Positions 23,020 to 31,968 of a DNA stretch of 36,512 bases are shown piece after piece. Both the position numbers and the translations under genes were made by a program. The DNA comes from a virus. Positions within the stretch are counted from its first letter, which is position 1. Each line of letters opens with the position of its first letter. The stretch spans positions 1 to 36,512 of the IMG/VR virus record IMGVR_UViG_3300020469_000117; one strand, written 5' to 3'. Under the pieces are notes generated by a model. That model had not been told where the DNA came from. It saw only the letters and a list, made by a program, of their open reading frames with translations, and did no database searches.

Positions 23020-23108
23020 CCTTGCTCTTCGTCTGTAGAATCCACTATCCAATTTCCAAAGATTTCTTCAGCTATCTCTTCGGGTGTTTTCTTGTCTCTC
23101 TTATCCAT
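23010..23108 (-). CDS. Possible small acidic protein, 32 aa
   Basis: A frame from ATG at 23108 to TAA at 23010-23012 overlaps the end of the endonuclease gene by 37 bp. The product is short and acidic (KKTPEEIAEEIFGNWI, then DSTDEEQGED). Its composition looks coding and it fills the gap to the terminator, but no relative is recognised and it could be chance. Confidence 0.4.
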   Translation of the reverse strand: MDKRDKKTPEEIAEEIFGNWIVDSTDEEQGED

Positions 23109-23467
23109 TCTGTCGGTATATATTTGTTAGCCCATTTTACATTATTCTTATCGCACCATTGAGCATAAGTTGTGCGACTATTCTTATTTAACTTATTGTT
23201 AGGTCTCATAAAGACCATTCGTATATCTAACTCAGGGTGTTGAGCTATAACCAGTAACATCTTCTTCCGATCCTTAGAGGTAAACCTTCCCTTTAATTCA
23301 ATAATGATTCCGTTTGGGAGTATAAGGTCAGGAATATATTTTCGCTGTTCGGAAATCTCGTAGTAAAGATTAATAGTTTCATACTCAAAAGGGATTTTAC
23401 TTTTATGCAATTTAGAACAAACATCCTCTTCATATTTACTTCTATATCTATTGTTGTCTATTTTCAT
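23072..23467 (-). CDS. T7 endonuclease I-like Holliday junction resolvase, 131 aa
   Basis: The alignment to T7 gp3 is clear: YRSKYEEDVCSKL (E13 matching T7 E20), then YIPDLILPNGIIIELKG with D47, E57 and K59 matching T7 D55, E65 and K67, followed by DRKKMLLVIAQHPELDIRMVF and the C-terminal NVKWANKYIPTEWI. The active site is complete. It would resolve branched DNA before packaging. It overlaps the HNH gene end by 20 bp. Location at the end of the late unit, rather than with replication genes, fits a packaging-time role. Confidence 0.92.
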   Translation of the reverse strand: MKIDNNRYRSKYEEDVCSKLHKSKIPFEYETINLYYEISEQRKYIPDLILPNGIIIELKGRFTSKDRKKMLLVIAQHPELDIRMVFMRPNNKLNKNSRTTYAQWCDKNNVKWANKYIPTEWIRETRKHPKR

Positions 23468-23744
23468 AATAAGTCTTTTTATTGTGGCAACTGTGACATA
23501 ATCCTTGTAGATTAGATTCGTCTAATTCAGCTCCACCTTGTTTTATAGGTACAATATGGTCGACTACATCAGCAGGTTTAACCATATCATCGTTTAAACA
23601 ATGAACACACAAAGGGTTCTTGTCTAATACAACCTTTCTTAACTTTCGCCAAGCGTACTTTCTATAGAACGAAGTGTCTCCACCCCAAGACTTGTTTTTC
23701 TCAGCTTTAGTACGCTTATCTCTTTGTTTTGGAAGCCAAGGCAT
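23448..23744 (-). CDS. HNH endonuclease, 98 aa
   Basis: Complete HNH motif: zinc pairs CVHC (C46, C49) and CHSC (C83, C86), the DHIVPI strand (D62, H63), N78 in LDESNLQGLCH and H87. In HK97-type phages such a protein usually sits beside terminase and assists DNA packaging. Here it lies far from terS on the linear map, at the lysis end of the late operon, paired with the resolvase. It may act in packaging or as a free-standing nuclease. Confidence 0.88.
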   Translation of the reverse strand: MPWLPKQRDKRTKAEKNKSWGGDTSFYRKYAWRKLRKVVLDKNPLCVHCLNDDMVKPADVVDHIVPIKQGGAELDESNLQGLCHSCHNKKTYYENRQQ

Positions 23745-23753
23745 ATTATTATC

Positions 23754-24146
23754 TTACTTAGATTTTGCTGATCCACCAAAAAAGAAATCTATAATGGTGT
23801 TTACTTTACTTGACATAGCTCCAAATACTGTACTAATAAAACCTATCTCGTAATCTGAAAGTTCTAAAGTATTTGTTATAAAGCACTTGAACATAAAGTA
23901 AGATATAAGAAAATAAGCACAAGTAAAGATGATAGCCAATATCTTTTGTATGAAGCTATCGTCCATAAACATTGTTCTAGCACTTCCTCTGTCTTGAACC
24001 TCAAGAGCAAACATTTCCTTTTCGTGATCTTGTATAACCTTTTCAAACTCATTTTTTAATTTTAATCGTTCTTCGTCTGTTGTGACTACATCGTCTATAA
24101 TAGTAGAAGCTTGTCCTACTAAACTTTTAAGTATGTTTTTTATCAT
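23754..24146 (-). CDS. Holin (3-TM type), 130 aa
   Basis: An amphipathic charged N-terminal half (DEERLKLKNEFEKVIQDHEKEM, then DRGSARTMFMDDSFIQ) is followed by hydrophobic spans around residues 66-92 (KILAIIFTCAYFLISYFMFKCFI) and 99-122 (YEIGFISTVFGAMSSKVNTIIDFFFGG). Order and Arg/Asp pattern match the phage holin family of three-TM proteins (PF11351-like). It would permeabilise the inner membrane at lysis. The gene overlaps the endolysin stop by 4 bp, as lysis cassettes commonly do. Confidence 0.8.
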   Translation of the reverse strand: MIKNILKSLVGQASTIIDDVVTTDEERLKLKNEFEKVIQDHEKEMFALEVQDRGSARTMFMDDSFIQKILAIIFTCAYFLISYFMFKCFITNTLELSDYEIGFISTVFGAMSSKVNTIIDFFFGGSAKSK

Positions 24147-24610
24147 AGCGTAATTATATCGTCAGCAAATTTATATTTAGTTTTACCCTTTTCATCTTTA
24201 TAAGCTTCTAACACTTCTCTACGATTACCTTTTGGATTAAAAGATATGTGAATCCAAGAAAAATCAAATTCGTTAATCATTTGGTCAAAGTCTAGTGCAT
24301 TGTCAATAACATAGTCGTAGATGACTTTATTATTCATTTCACCATTTTCCCAATATTGTATATCAACTGCTTGACCTTTGCTGTGCTGTGATTTATTACT
24401 GCCTCCAATAGCTTTATTAAGTTGTGGAGAACGATAACCACTACTAATACGAATAACACCGACACCAGACCTAATGGGTTGCAAAAGATCAGTAACAAGG
24501 ATTTGCAAATTTTGTAAATCTTTTTTGCTAGGTTCATTTTCTATTCCTAGTCTTTTGGCTGTGTTGCTTCGAGTAATCTCTCGCAATACAAAGTTTTTGC
24601 TTAACCTCAT
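24143..24610 (-). CDS. Endolysin, peptidase M15-type, 155 aa
   Basis: Zinc peptidase of the M15 D-alanyl-D-alanine carboxypeptidase/endopeptidase kind: RISSGYRSPQLNKAIGGSNKSQHSKGQAVDI supplies H76 and D83, and SWIHISF supplies H121. It cuts peptide bonds in peptidoglycan stem peptides. There is no signal peptide, so it depends on the holin next to it. It ends four bases into the holin gene. Confidence 0.93.
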   Translation of the reverse strand: MRLSKNFVLREITRSNTAKRLGIENEPSKKDLQNLQILVTDLLQPIRSGVGVIRISSGYRSPQLNKAIGGSNKSQHSKGQAVDIQYWENGEMNNKVIYDYVIDNALDFDQMINEFDFSWIHISFNPKGNRREVLEAYKDEKGKTKYKFADDIITL

Positions 24611-24616
24611 ATATCA

Positions 24617-24844
24617 TTATTTTTCTTTAATTTGATTAGCAGCTAATAATAACTCTATCTTGTGTAACTTAGTCGATATATCTGCTAAGATAGTTTTTAA
24701 TTCGTTATCAGATTGTTCTAAATGATACACTCTTGATGAAAGTTTAGTTACTTTAGTTTGTAGATTCGCCCAAACCCCAACTCCAGTAGAGAGTAATATA
24801 ATTATTGATATTACTAACTCTATAATTCCTATTGTCACTTGCAT
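24617..24844 (-). CDS. Membrane-anchored coiled-coil lysis-region protein, 75 aa
   Basis: An N-terminal membrane span (residues 5-24, IGIIELVISIIILLSTGVGVW) is followed by a heptad-like helix (LQTKVTKLSSRVYHLEQSDNELKTILADISTKLHKIELLL). This layout resembles XhlA-type or spanin inner-membrane proteins. It lies 6 bp upstream of the endolysin, so it is probably part of the lysis cassette. Specific role not proven. Confidence 0.68.
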   Translation of the reverse strand: MQVTIGIIELVISIIILLSTGVGVWANLQTKVTKLSSRVYHLEQSDNELKTILADISTKLHKIELLLAANQIKEK

Positions 24845-24931
24845 TATATTTATTGTTTTTATATTAAAGAGAGTGAAAGTAATCTATCGAAAAGGTAGCA
24901 AAAAGATAAACTACAATCACCTCTCTATGTT

Positions 24932-27900
24932 TTATGGTTGTGATCCACTTATTTCAACACTTAATACTGCTGTACCATATACAAATACTCTTTGTGTTTG
25001 AGTTGTTGATCCTGTTGTTCTCATATGAAAAGCAAAAGCATCACCTGCTGTTAAGGATGCGTTACTACCTGAAAAAACAAACTCGCATTGATAAGGTTTG
25101 TTTTCATTATAAGTTCCATTTTTATCAGTAGCTGTAATAGGATTCATTGTTATAATTGCTTGTGTACCATCTGTAATAGGAGTAAATTTACTAAAAGCAA
25201 AATCTACATCTGCTGAATTTACGACTGATGAAGACCAATAAAAAGTAAATACTAATTTTTTTAATGTACAATTATTAATTGCTGTATAAGCAGCTATTCT
25301 AGATTGATTTTGACTTACGGAAAGAGGTATATTACTTGGAGAAGTACCGGTACCTAAAACTGCCAAAGTTGAAGATCCTGCACTATACCAATTATCATCT
25401 TGAAATAAATAAAATAAAAAGCTACCAAAATCTTTTAGTAAAATTTGTATAGTATCTGTGCTACTACCACCGCCACCACTTGTAGCGGCTAATGTTGTTC
25501 TACTTAATATAATTCTTGATGTAGTATCGTAAGCGTACGATGGTGTAAAAGAATTAATGCTTAGAGTAGTAGCTAATTTTGACGCACTTGCAGATAAAGT
25601 AATTTGTTCCCACTTTCTATCAGAGTTAGCAGATTGTATTAATAGTACAGAGCCTGATGATAAATCAGATGTTATAGGTGTTACTGTAATACTCGTAGCA
25701 CTTGCACTAGGTGATAGTTGTTGATTTAACTTACAAGAACTATCTTCATCGTGTAAACTGTTAACTGAATTAGTTAAAGGATTTATTGCTCTTTCTGTTG
25801 GCTCATTATCAGGGTCTTGAGGTTCAGTTGTTGTAACTGTTGGAACTGATAAAGATATTTTTCTACCCTTAAAACCCCAACTTGCTAATTGTGGGTTATA
25901 AAATAAACTTGAAAAAGCATACAATTCATTTTCAACAAGAACACCCTCTTCATCTTTGTAATCTCTATCAAAACCTTCTGATAAATTTAATGTTTGAGTT
26001 TCAAATAAATTAGGTGATTGATAGATTGTACCATTTAACCTTTCTCCTGAGATATAGTTAAAGTTTAATATTTCTTCTGTTATTAACTTATGTATTTTAA
26101 ACGTACTTCCTGTGTTATTTCTTTGCCACAAGTTAGATTGTATTATATTAGTTCCATCATCCACCCATATTGTTCTAACTCCTACAGCATTAGGACCATC
26201 ACCCCATTTTATTGTATCTATTATTAAATTTTCAGGGTTTATAGAATCTGCTGCATCTTCTGACACATAAGAATCAACAGTTGATCCTATAAATGGTTCA
26301 CCATTTTGATAAGGTGCTATAGTAATTGGTGAATCTTCGTCAAATATTGGCTCTACACTATAACCATCATAAGCAGAATCATCAGCAGGTAGTAAAGCAC
26401 CAGTTGTAGGATTCTCAACAGCAAACCAATCTCCATTTCCTAGAGCTGAATCCCAACCACCTGAATAATCATTATAAAAGAATAAACCTGAAACTTCAGC
26501 TACAGGAACAACACCTGTATTAATAGTTACATCAAAATAATATATTTCTTCATCTTCTGAAGGGCTTAAATAAACTACACCAGTTTTAAATTTAGTAGCT
26601 TGATTAAATGTGTTTGCATCATAAAGCCAACTCCCTGCTCCAATAAAACCTTCATCTTCCGGTGTTGGTAAAATTACTCCTGTTGGACTACCAGTACCAT
26701 TTGCCCTCCACCATCTATTTGCTGTGGCAACATTATTGTCATCTTTAGCTAAAATCCAAAAAGGAAAAACTATTTTGCCATAAAAAGGTGATGTTGTAGA
26801 AACATTATCAATTCTAGAAACTCTAATTGAAAATTTAATATTAATTTTAAAACTTATGTTGTCACCATCCTCAAAGTAACCTGATAAGTTAGGTCCATTT
26901 GAATTTTGACCATAAGGTTGCCAAGTGGCATTTGGAAATTGCCAAACAGGAAAATATGATAAAGGCAATAAGTTTTGAGTACCATTTGATAATCCGTTCC
27001 ATTTTATCTTAACACTCGTTAATTTTTCGCCAAATGTTTTATTTCTTAAATAGAAACCAGGTTTAGGTTGATTTTGTTGTTCACAAGTTACATTACTAAC
27101 AATACCATTCCAACTAGCTACTCCAATAACAGTAAAATTTGTACCTGATGTTGTTGTAAGAGTAAATGTAGATGTTCCATTACTTGCAATGCTTGGAGAT
27201 ACTGCTCCACCTGCATTTATAAAAAAGAAACCTGTAGTCCTACCTGTAACAGTTATAGTTATATTATATGTGGTTGCTGTTTGTAATACACCATTTTGTC
27301 CTAAAACACCAAATGTCCCTACTGATGCTGCACCACCTATACCACTATTAGATACCCAAATAAATGAAGTTGCGGGTGTAACTACCCAATCATTTAAATT
27401 AGTTGTAAAATTATTATTTGTTAGAAGTTGGTCACCAACACCATCAGCACTACCACCTGTAGCAAACGCTCCACCTACCTCACCCTTAATGTCATTTATT
27501 GTTTTAGTTATAGTTGAAGGTGATGCGGCTGTTCCATTTAATTTATAAAGATAATATGAATTTGATGTTTCTTTTAGTCTACTAAATTGAGTGTACCAAA
27601 ATTTACCTTCATATAGCATAAACCTACATTGAAATATATCACAAATGTGCTTTAGTACATCGTAATATGTAGAAAGTTCAACCTCACCATTTTCACCAAC
27701 AGAATTAAATACTGACTCATACATATAAGTCTTTGCTGCTACAGAATCAGTTAAAGCGTGATTTGTTTCATACCAATTAACTCTAGTAGCTAAAACAGTA
27801 TCTGTTGCTGATAAAATATTAGCTATATCTAATCTGTCAATTATTTTAACTAAAAAACCTACAACACTAATTCTGTCTTCAAATATAAAATTATTACTTA

Positions 27901-28354
27901 CATCATTGTATGTGTATAGTTTAAGTAATTCTATACCATCAACAGCAGATATTTTAAAGTCAAAAGGATAACTTGAATCTTCAACAGTCATTATCCTTTT
28001 ATTAATACAACCATACCAATACAAAACGTAATTTGAACCATCAGGAGTATAATTGTTTCCTGCTGTATATGTATCGTCTTTATATACTTTTACTCCAAAC
28101 CTTGAAGAATCAGAACTTGCAGCAATATCATTTGGTAAACCTCTTAATGTTGAATTATCTACGTTCATCACAAAAGACAAAGTAGAACTCTTTATTAATT
28201 GATAGGTTTCTTCACCTCCATTATAAGATAAATTAAAACCATTACCTCTAACAATAAATTCAGTTGATGATCCTGAAAAACTAGAATCGTAGATTTCTAT
28301 TTTAAATACTTCTCTACGAATGTTACTAAACTCAGAATGAAATCTTAAAGCCAT
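24932..28354 (-). CDS. Large tail tip / receptor-contact protein, 1140 aa (variant A)
   Basis: Starts ALRFHSEFSNIRREVFKIEIY. The N-terminal third resembles the truncated protein at 1-1237. Around residues 305-430 it has an all-beta, Gly/Thr-rich module (TTNLNDWVVTPATSF..., YNITITVTGRT) like carbohydrate-binding tail domains, followed by long beta-rich segments and a Ser/Thr-rich C-terminus (SGGGGSS, GTAVLSVEISGSQP). By place and size, right after the tape measure and collagen-like genes and before lysis, it is the main distal tail protein. Receptor binding is inferred. No enzyme motif is recognised. An 87-bp gap separates it from the lysis cassette. Confidence 0.72.
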   Translation of the reverse strand: MALRFHSEFSNIRREVFKIEIYDSSFSGSSTEFIVRGNGFNLSYNGGEETYQLIKSSTLSFVMNVDNSTLRGLPNDIAASSDSSRFGVKVYKDDTYTAGNNYTPDGSNYVLYWYGCINKRIMTVEDSSYPFDFKISAVDGIELLKLYTYNDVSNNFIFEDRISVVGFLVKIIDRLDIANILSATDTVLATRVNWYETNHALTDSVAAKTYMYESVFNSVGENGEVELSTYYDVLKHICDIFQCRFMLYEGKFWYTQFSRLKETSNSYYLYKLNGTAASPSTITKTINDIKGEVGGAFATGGSADGVGDQLLTNNNFTTNLNDWVVTPATSFIWVSNSGIGGAASVGTFGVLGQNGVLQTATTYNITITVTGRTTGFFFINAGGAVSPSIASNGTSTFTLTTTSGTNFTVIGVASWNGIVSNVTCEQQNQPKPGFYLRNKTFGEKLTSVKIKWNGLSNGTQNLLPLSYFPVWQFPNATWQPYGQNSNGPNLSGYFEDGDNISFKINIKFSIRVSRIDNVSTTSPFYGKIVFPFWILAKDDNNVATANRWWRANGTGSPTGVILPTPEDEGFIGAGSWLYDANTFNQATKFKTGVVYLSPSEDEEIYYFDVTINTGVVPVAEVSGLFFYNDYSGGWDSALGNGDWFAVENPTTGALLPADDSAYDGYSVEPIFDEDSPITIAPYQNGEPFIGSTVDSYVSEDAADSINPENLIIDTIKWGDGPNAVGVRTIWVDDGTNIIQSNLWQRNNTGSTFKIHKLITEEILNFNYISGERLNGTIYQSPNLFETQTLNLSEGFDRDYKDEEGVLVENELYAFSSLFYNPQLASWGFKGRKISLSVPTVTTTEPQDPDNEPTERAINPLTNSVNSLHDEDSSCKLNQQLSPSASATSITVTPITSDLSSGSVLLIQSANSDRKWEQITLSASASKLATTLSINSFTPSYAYDTTSRIILSRTTLAATSGGGGSSTDTIQILLKDFGSFLFYLFQDDNWYSAGSSTLAVLGTGTSPSNIPLSVSQNQSRIAAYTAINNCTLKKLVFTFYWSSSVVNSADVDFAFSKFTPITDGTQAIITMNPITATDKNGTYNENKPYQCEFVFSGSNASLTAGDAFAFHMRTTGSTTQTQRVFVYGTAVLSVEISGSQP

Positions 28355-28355
28355 A

Positions 28356-29066
28356 TTATGCTAATATTAATTTAGCACCATAAATCACTTGATTTGTGGC
28401 AGTTGTTACTACTGTTATTGAAACATAGTTTGTTGAAGTTGATGGTAGTGGGCTTTTACCAACACTAACAGTTTTTGTTGTGTCACCAATAGCGACACCT
28501 TGAGTTGATCCATTAGTATAATCTACTACGCTTAAAGTTGTTGTTAATCTATCACTTGCAAAGACTTGAAATGCTGAAACACTTTTACCTTCAGGTATAG
28601 GTATCATAGCAAACAATTCGCAATCTGATTCAACTACTCGAACACCTAATGTACTTTTACCGTCATCTTCTATAACAGCAAAGTTTAAAGACCTACTATC
28701 GTCATTAGACATAAATTGTGTTGGTAGTATTTTTAACTCACTACCATATACACCGCCGTCTTTACCATTAGCACCAGTAGCCCCATCACTACCTGCTTGT
28801 CCTTGTATACCTTGTGGTCCTTGTGGACCTGTATCGCCTTTAGCACCATCACCTACTTCAGCAGTTAAGTATCTTCTTATCTCATCAAACTCTTCTTGCA
28901 TTTGCTGCAACTGATATATTAAAGCACCAAACTCAGGGTTTACGTCTTGTTCATCAAGATCTAATAAAGTATTAATGTGACCATCATCAAACTTTTGTTT
29001 TAGACTAAGTTTATCGTTACCAGTCTTAGTGTGAAATGATTCGTACTTTTTATTCTCTAAAGGCAT
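28356..29066 (-). CDS. Collagen-like tail protein, 236 aa
   Basis: Residues 72-104 form about 11 Gly-x-y triplets (GDGAKGDTGPQGPQG, IQGQAGSDG...), which fold as a collagen triple helix and trimerise tail fibres. Upstream is a helical head (FGALIYQLQQMQEEFDEIRRYL), probably a coiled-coil trimerisation and docking part. Downstream, residues ~108-236, is a beta-rich end (TLSVVDYTNGSTQGVAIGDTTKTV). It would be a trimeric tail appendage. No equivalent gene sits between tape measure and tail protein in the variant B module at the left edge. Confidence 0.78.
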   Translation of the reverse strand: MPLENKKYESFHTKTGNDKLSLKQKFDDGHINTLLDLDEQDVNPEFGALIYQLQQMQEEFDEIRRYLTAEVGDGAKGDTGPQGPQGIQGQAGSDGATGANGKDGGVYGSELKILPTQFMSNDDSRSLNFAVIEDDGKSTLGVRVVESDCELFAMIPIPEGKSVSAFQVFASDRLTTTLSVVDYTNGSTQGVAIGDTTKTVSVGKSPLPSTSTNYVSITVVTTATNQVIYGAKLILA

Positions 29067-29077
29067 ATTTTATTATA

Positions 29078-31267
29078 TTAAAATGGTGTATTTCTAAAAG
29101 TACCTCCAATTAAATCTGCACCTTTTTGAGTGGCTGTTTGTTGACCTTGTAAAGCAGCAATCTGAATACCCTCTGATGATAAGAAACCTGTTACAGTTAT
29201 ATTTTGTCCGAACCCACCATTAGGTATAATTGTTCCTGCTTGATTTGGAACAAATAATTCAGGTCCTTTTTCCCCAACTAAAGACATTCTACCTACAGGT
29301 GGTTGACCTCCGTTGGCAAAACCTTGTATTCCACTTGAACCTCTAAAGCCACCCATTAATATACTTGCAAAAGAACTACCAAAACCACCACCTGAAAAAC
29401 CTGTTGCTTTAGCAGCTCCCTCAGGAGCAAGACCTAAAGCACTTAATATACCTGCTAAAACAGCAGCTTTAACAACTGCCGCAGCTATTTGTTTTATTAA
29501 ATCTTTAAATATATTACCTAACTTTGTAATTGAAAGTTCTCCACTAACAAGCATATCACCAAAAGAGTCTGTAAAAGTTATAGCTACACCAGTAGCAAAA
29601 TCTTCTAATGGTTGTTTTAATTCTTGTATTCTAGCGGCTAAATCTTCTATTTGTTGTTGTCTTGTATCTATTAATCCAGTTAAAGGGTCTTCTGATCCAA
29701 CAGACGATACTTGTGAAACAGAATCTAAAGATATACCGGATACTTTTGCTCTTGAAGTTGGTTTTGTTGAAGCTTCTTGATTTAAAAAAGGAACTGGAAA
29801 CGAATTTAAAGCTTTAGCTTGTTGCTCTGTAAGAACTTTAGTTTCTCCTAAACTTTTATTAAATTTATTATTAGCTTCTGTAGCGTCATCTGTATTTGTA
29901 GTAAAAGCGTATATCGCTGAACCTAACGCAAGAACTCCAACTACAACTGCTGTTACAGGGTTTGCTATCATAGCGGCTGTCAATGCTCTAAAAGCACCTG
30001 TCATAGCACCTATCATTCCGTTTGCAATAAACCCTGCTTTAGTTAATCTAACTACAGCCGTTGTAAGGCTAACAATTCCTGGGACAACTATAGGTCCTAT
30101 TGTTTTTGCAAAGAAACTAAAAACACCTTTAATAGGAATAAAAGCAGCAGAAAGTAAACTTAAACTTAATAGTAACGGTCCTAGTAAAGCAGCAAAAGCA
30201 CCAAATTGTATTACAAGTTGTTTAGTTCCGTCATCTAAATTACTAAACTCACTTGCTAAATCTGTAATTTTTTCAATCATTGGAGTAAGTGCATCTGCTA
30301 ATAATCCACCTATCTCCTCTTTCATTCCTTCTATTGCAGAGTTCATAAGTTTAATCTTATGCTCTGTGGTGTCCTCCATTATAGCAGACATTTTATCTAA
30401 CTCGTCTGTATTATTTCTGAAAGATTGAGTTAATTCATTTACCTTATCTTGCTGATTTGCAAGTATAAGTAATTGATTTGCACCAGTTCGACCTACTAAT
30501 TCAGTAGCATCATTTAAACTCATTGTGCCATTCGCAAGTTGGCTTAAGGTGTGTGAAAATGGTATACCTTCCTCGTTTAACTTACTGAAAGCTGTCCGAA
30601 GTCCTGTACCTGCTTTACTTGCCTTGATACCATTATCCATCAAGACACCCATCATCGCAGCAAGTTCATTTATATCGACACCAACTGCATTAGCGGCTGT
30701 ACCTGCGTGACCAAAGGCTGTAGCAAATGTACTTAATTGTATAGAGGAATTAGCAGAGGCACTTGCTAATGTGTTTGCTACATCTTTCGCATCGGTAGCT
30801 TCTAAGTTAAATGCGTTTATAGAACTAGATACAACATCAGCAGCTAAACTTAAATCTTCACCAGTAGCAATAGCTAACTTAGAAACAGCACCTGTCATAT
30901 CGACTATAGCTTGAGGATTAAATCCTTTTCTACCTAAAACTAATTGAAGGTCAGCAAACTCTTGTGCTGTAAATCGTGTTGTCTTACCTAAATCTCTTGC
31001 ATTTTGTTCTAATAACTTAAATTCTTCAGCAGTAGCACCAGTAACGGCTTGTACTTTAGCCATTCCTGCTTCAAAATTAACAAATGTGTCTAAAGCTGAT
31101 TTACCTAAAGCTGCTAAAGGTGCTGTTATACCAAATGTTAAAGTTGAACCTACTCTTGCAGCGTTTGATGCAAATGATGTAATTGATTTGTTAGCTTTAC
31201 CAAGACTTGCCTCTAATCCTTTAATATTAGCAGCTACAATTATTGATATAGTTTTTACTCCACCCAT
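29078..31267 (-). CDS. Tail tape measure protein, 729 aa (variant A)
   Basis: TP901-type tape measure with the same N-terminal core as the 691-aa copy (MGGVKTISIIVAANIKGLEAS, AVTGATAEEFKLLEQ, GVLMDNGIKASKAGTGLR) and a transmembrane-like region at about residues 350-460 (FGAFAALLGPLLLSLSLLSAA, IANPVTAVVVGVLALGSAIYAF). The stretch from there to ~600 is different from variant B. The C-terminus is again similar (GGQPPVGRMSLVGEKGPELFVP). It follows the gpGT frame by 1 bp. The length difference between the two variants, 38 residues, lies mainly in the middle. Confidence 0.93.
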   Translation of the reverse strand: MGGVKTISIIVAANIKGLEASLGKANKSITSFASNAARVGSTLTFGITAPLAALGKSALDTFVNFEAGMAKVQAVTGATAEEFKLLEQNARDLGKTTRFTAQEFADLQLVLGRKGFNPQAIVDMTGAVSKLAIATGEDLSLAADVVSSSINAFNLEATDAKDVANTLASASANSSIQLSTFATAFGHAGTAANAVGVDINELAAMMGVLMDNGIKASKAGTGLRTAFSKLNEEGIPFSHTLSQLANGTMSLNDATELVGRTGANQLLILANQQDKVNELTQSFRNNTDELDKMSAIMEDTTEHKIKLMNSAIEGMKEEIGGLLADALTPMIEKITDLASEFSNLDDGTKQLVIQFGAFAALLGPLLLSLSLLSAAFIPIKGVFSFFAKTIGPIVVPGIVSLTTAVVRLTKAGFIANGMIGAMTGAFRALTAAMIANPVTAVVVGVLALGSAIYAFTTNTDDATEANNKFNKSLGETKVLTEQQAKALNSFPVPFLNQEASTKPTSRAKVSGISLDSVSQVSSVGSEDPLTGLIDTRQQQIEDLAARIQELKQPLEDFATGVAITFTDSFGDMLVSGELSITKLGNIFKDLIKQIAAAVVKAAVLAGILSALGLAPEGAAKATGFSGGGFGSSFASILMGGFRGSSGIQGFANGGQPPVGRMSLVGEKGPELFVPNQAGTIIPNGGFGQNITVTGFLSSEGIQIAALQGQQTATQKGADLIGGTFRNTPF

Positions 31268-31268
31268 T

Positions 31269-31939
31269 TTATAACTTGATTTGTTTAGGTTCTGTTAGTT
31301 TGTATCTTTCTAAAACCTTTTGAATATGCTCTTTACTAGCAACATCTTTTTTAACTTTAATTTTATTGTCCCAAGGGAAAGGCATTAATTCTTTTGGTTT
31401 AAGTTTTTGTTTTGAATGAGGTGCTATAGTGCTGTGAACTATTAATCTTGTTCGTTCCCAAGCGTTCTGAGAAACTTTTTCATTGTAGTTCTTAAAACCT
31501 ATTAGCTTGTTGTGAAAGGAACGTGGAGTGTGATCATATAAGTCATCATAATTTAACCCCAACATTCCAAATCCAACTTCCTCTAACTTATCCCAATTTA
31601 TCTCACCTGAATCTTCATCAATAACATCCTCTCCCTCTTCTACTTTCCCTTTTTCTGTGGTTGGTCAAATTGAAACGCTTCAAAGATTTCATTTATTTTA
31701 CCGAAATCTTCATTGTCTATCCATTGTTCAATATCTCGAACTTTGTACTTAAACTCTTCTCCGTTCTTCTTAGCACCATACTTTAGACCATAGTAGGCTA
31801 TAATACCTATGTGATCTACCTCAGTACCCAACTTTTGCATTTCATCTAACTTTAACTTACAATCGTTACAGATGTCTTTTAAAGCTAAATAACTAAATCT
31901 AATCGGTCGTTTCTGACCGCCTATTTCTACCTTTTTCAT
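31269..31939 (-). CDS. gpGT-like tail assembly chaperone made by -1 frameshift (variant A T domain)
   Basis: Same organisation as 3318-3988: 99 codons, then the heptamer G GGA AAG at 31649-31643, then TAG. The -1 frame is open through VEEGEDVIDEDSGEI and WDKLEEVGFGMLGLNYDDLYD to 31269, giving about 223 residues. The T part is homologous to but clearly diverged from the left copy (YDDLYDHTPRSFHNKLIGF here, DSELYDLTPRSLDNKIRGF there). The match to the tape measure variant beside it suggests that T and tape measure travel together. Confidence 0.85.
31640..31939 (-). CDS. gpG-like tail assembly chaperone, 99 aa
   Basis: Second copy of the unshifted product, identical to the left copy except F for L near the C-terminus. 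Most of the gene lies within the long repeat (31698 onward), and only its last ~19 codons show the variant A base changes. Confidence 0.87.
   Translation of the reverse strand: MKKVEIGGQKRPIRFSYLALKDICNDCKLKLDEMQKLGTEVDHIGIIAYYGLKYGAKKNGEEFKYKVRDIEQWIDNEDFGKINEIFEAFQFDQPQKKGK
31643..31649 (-). other. Programmed -1 frameshift slippery heptamer GGGAAAG (second copy)
   Basis: Same heptamer, frame and adjacent TAG as at 3692-3698. It is conserved although it lies outside the identical block, in a stretch where neighbouring bases differ between the two variants. Confidence 0.87.
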
Positions 31940-31968
31940 TTTTTGTTACCTTTTTAATTTAAATTGAT

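Noticed and set aside
27189-27548. 119-aa plus-strand frame inside the 1140-aa tail gene
   Set aside because: Composition follows the antisense of Gly/Thr-rich repeats (Pro/Val-rich). No start context or operon partner.
28780-28860. Repetitive tract that could suggest tandem repeats or a CRISPR-like array
   Set aside because: It encodes the Gly-x-y collagen triplets. There is no spacer-repeat structure.
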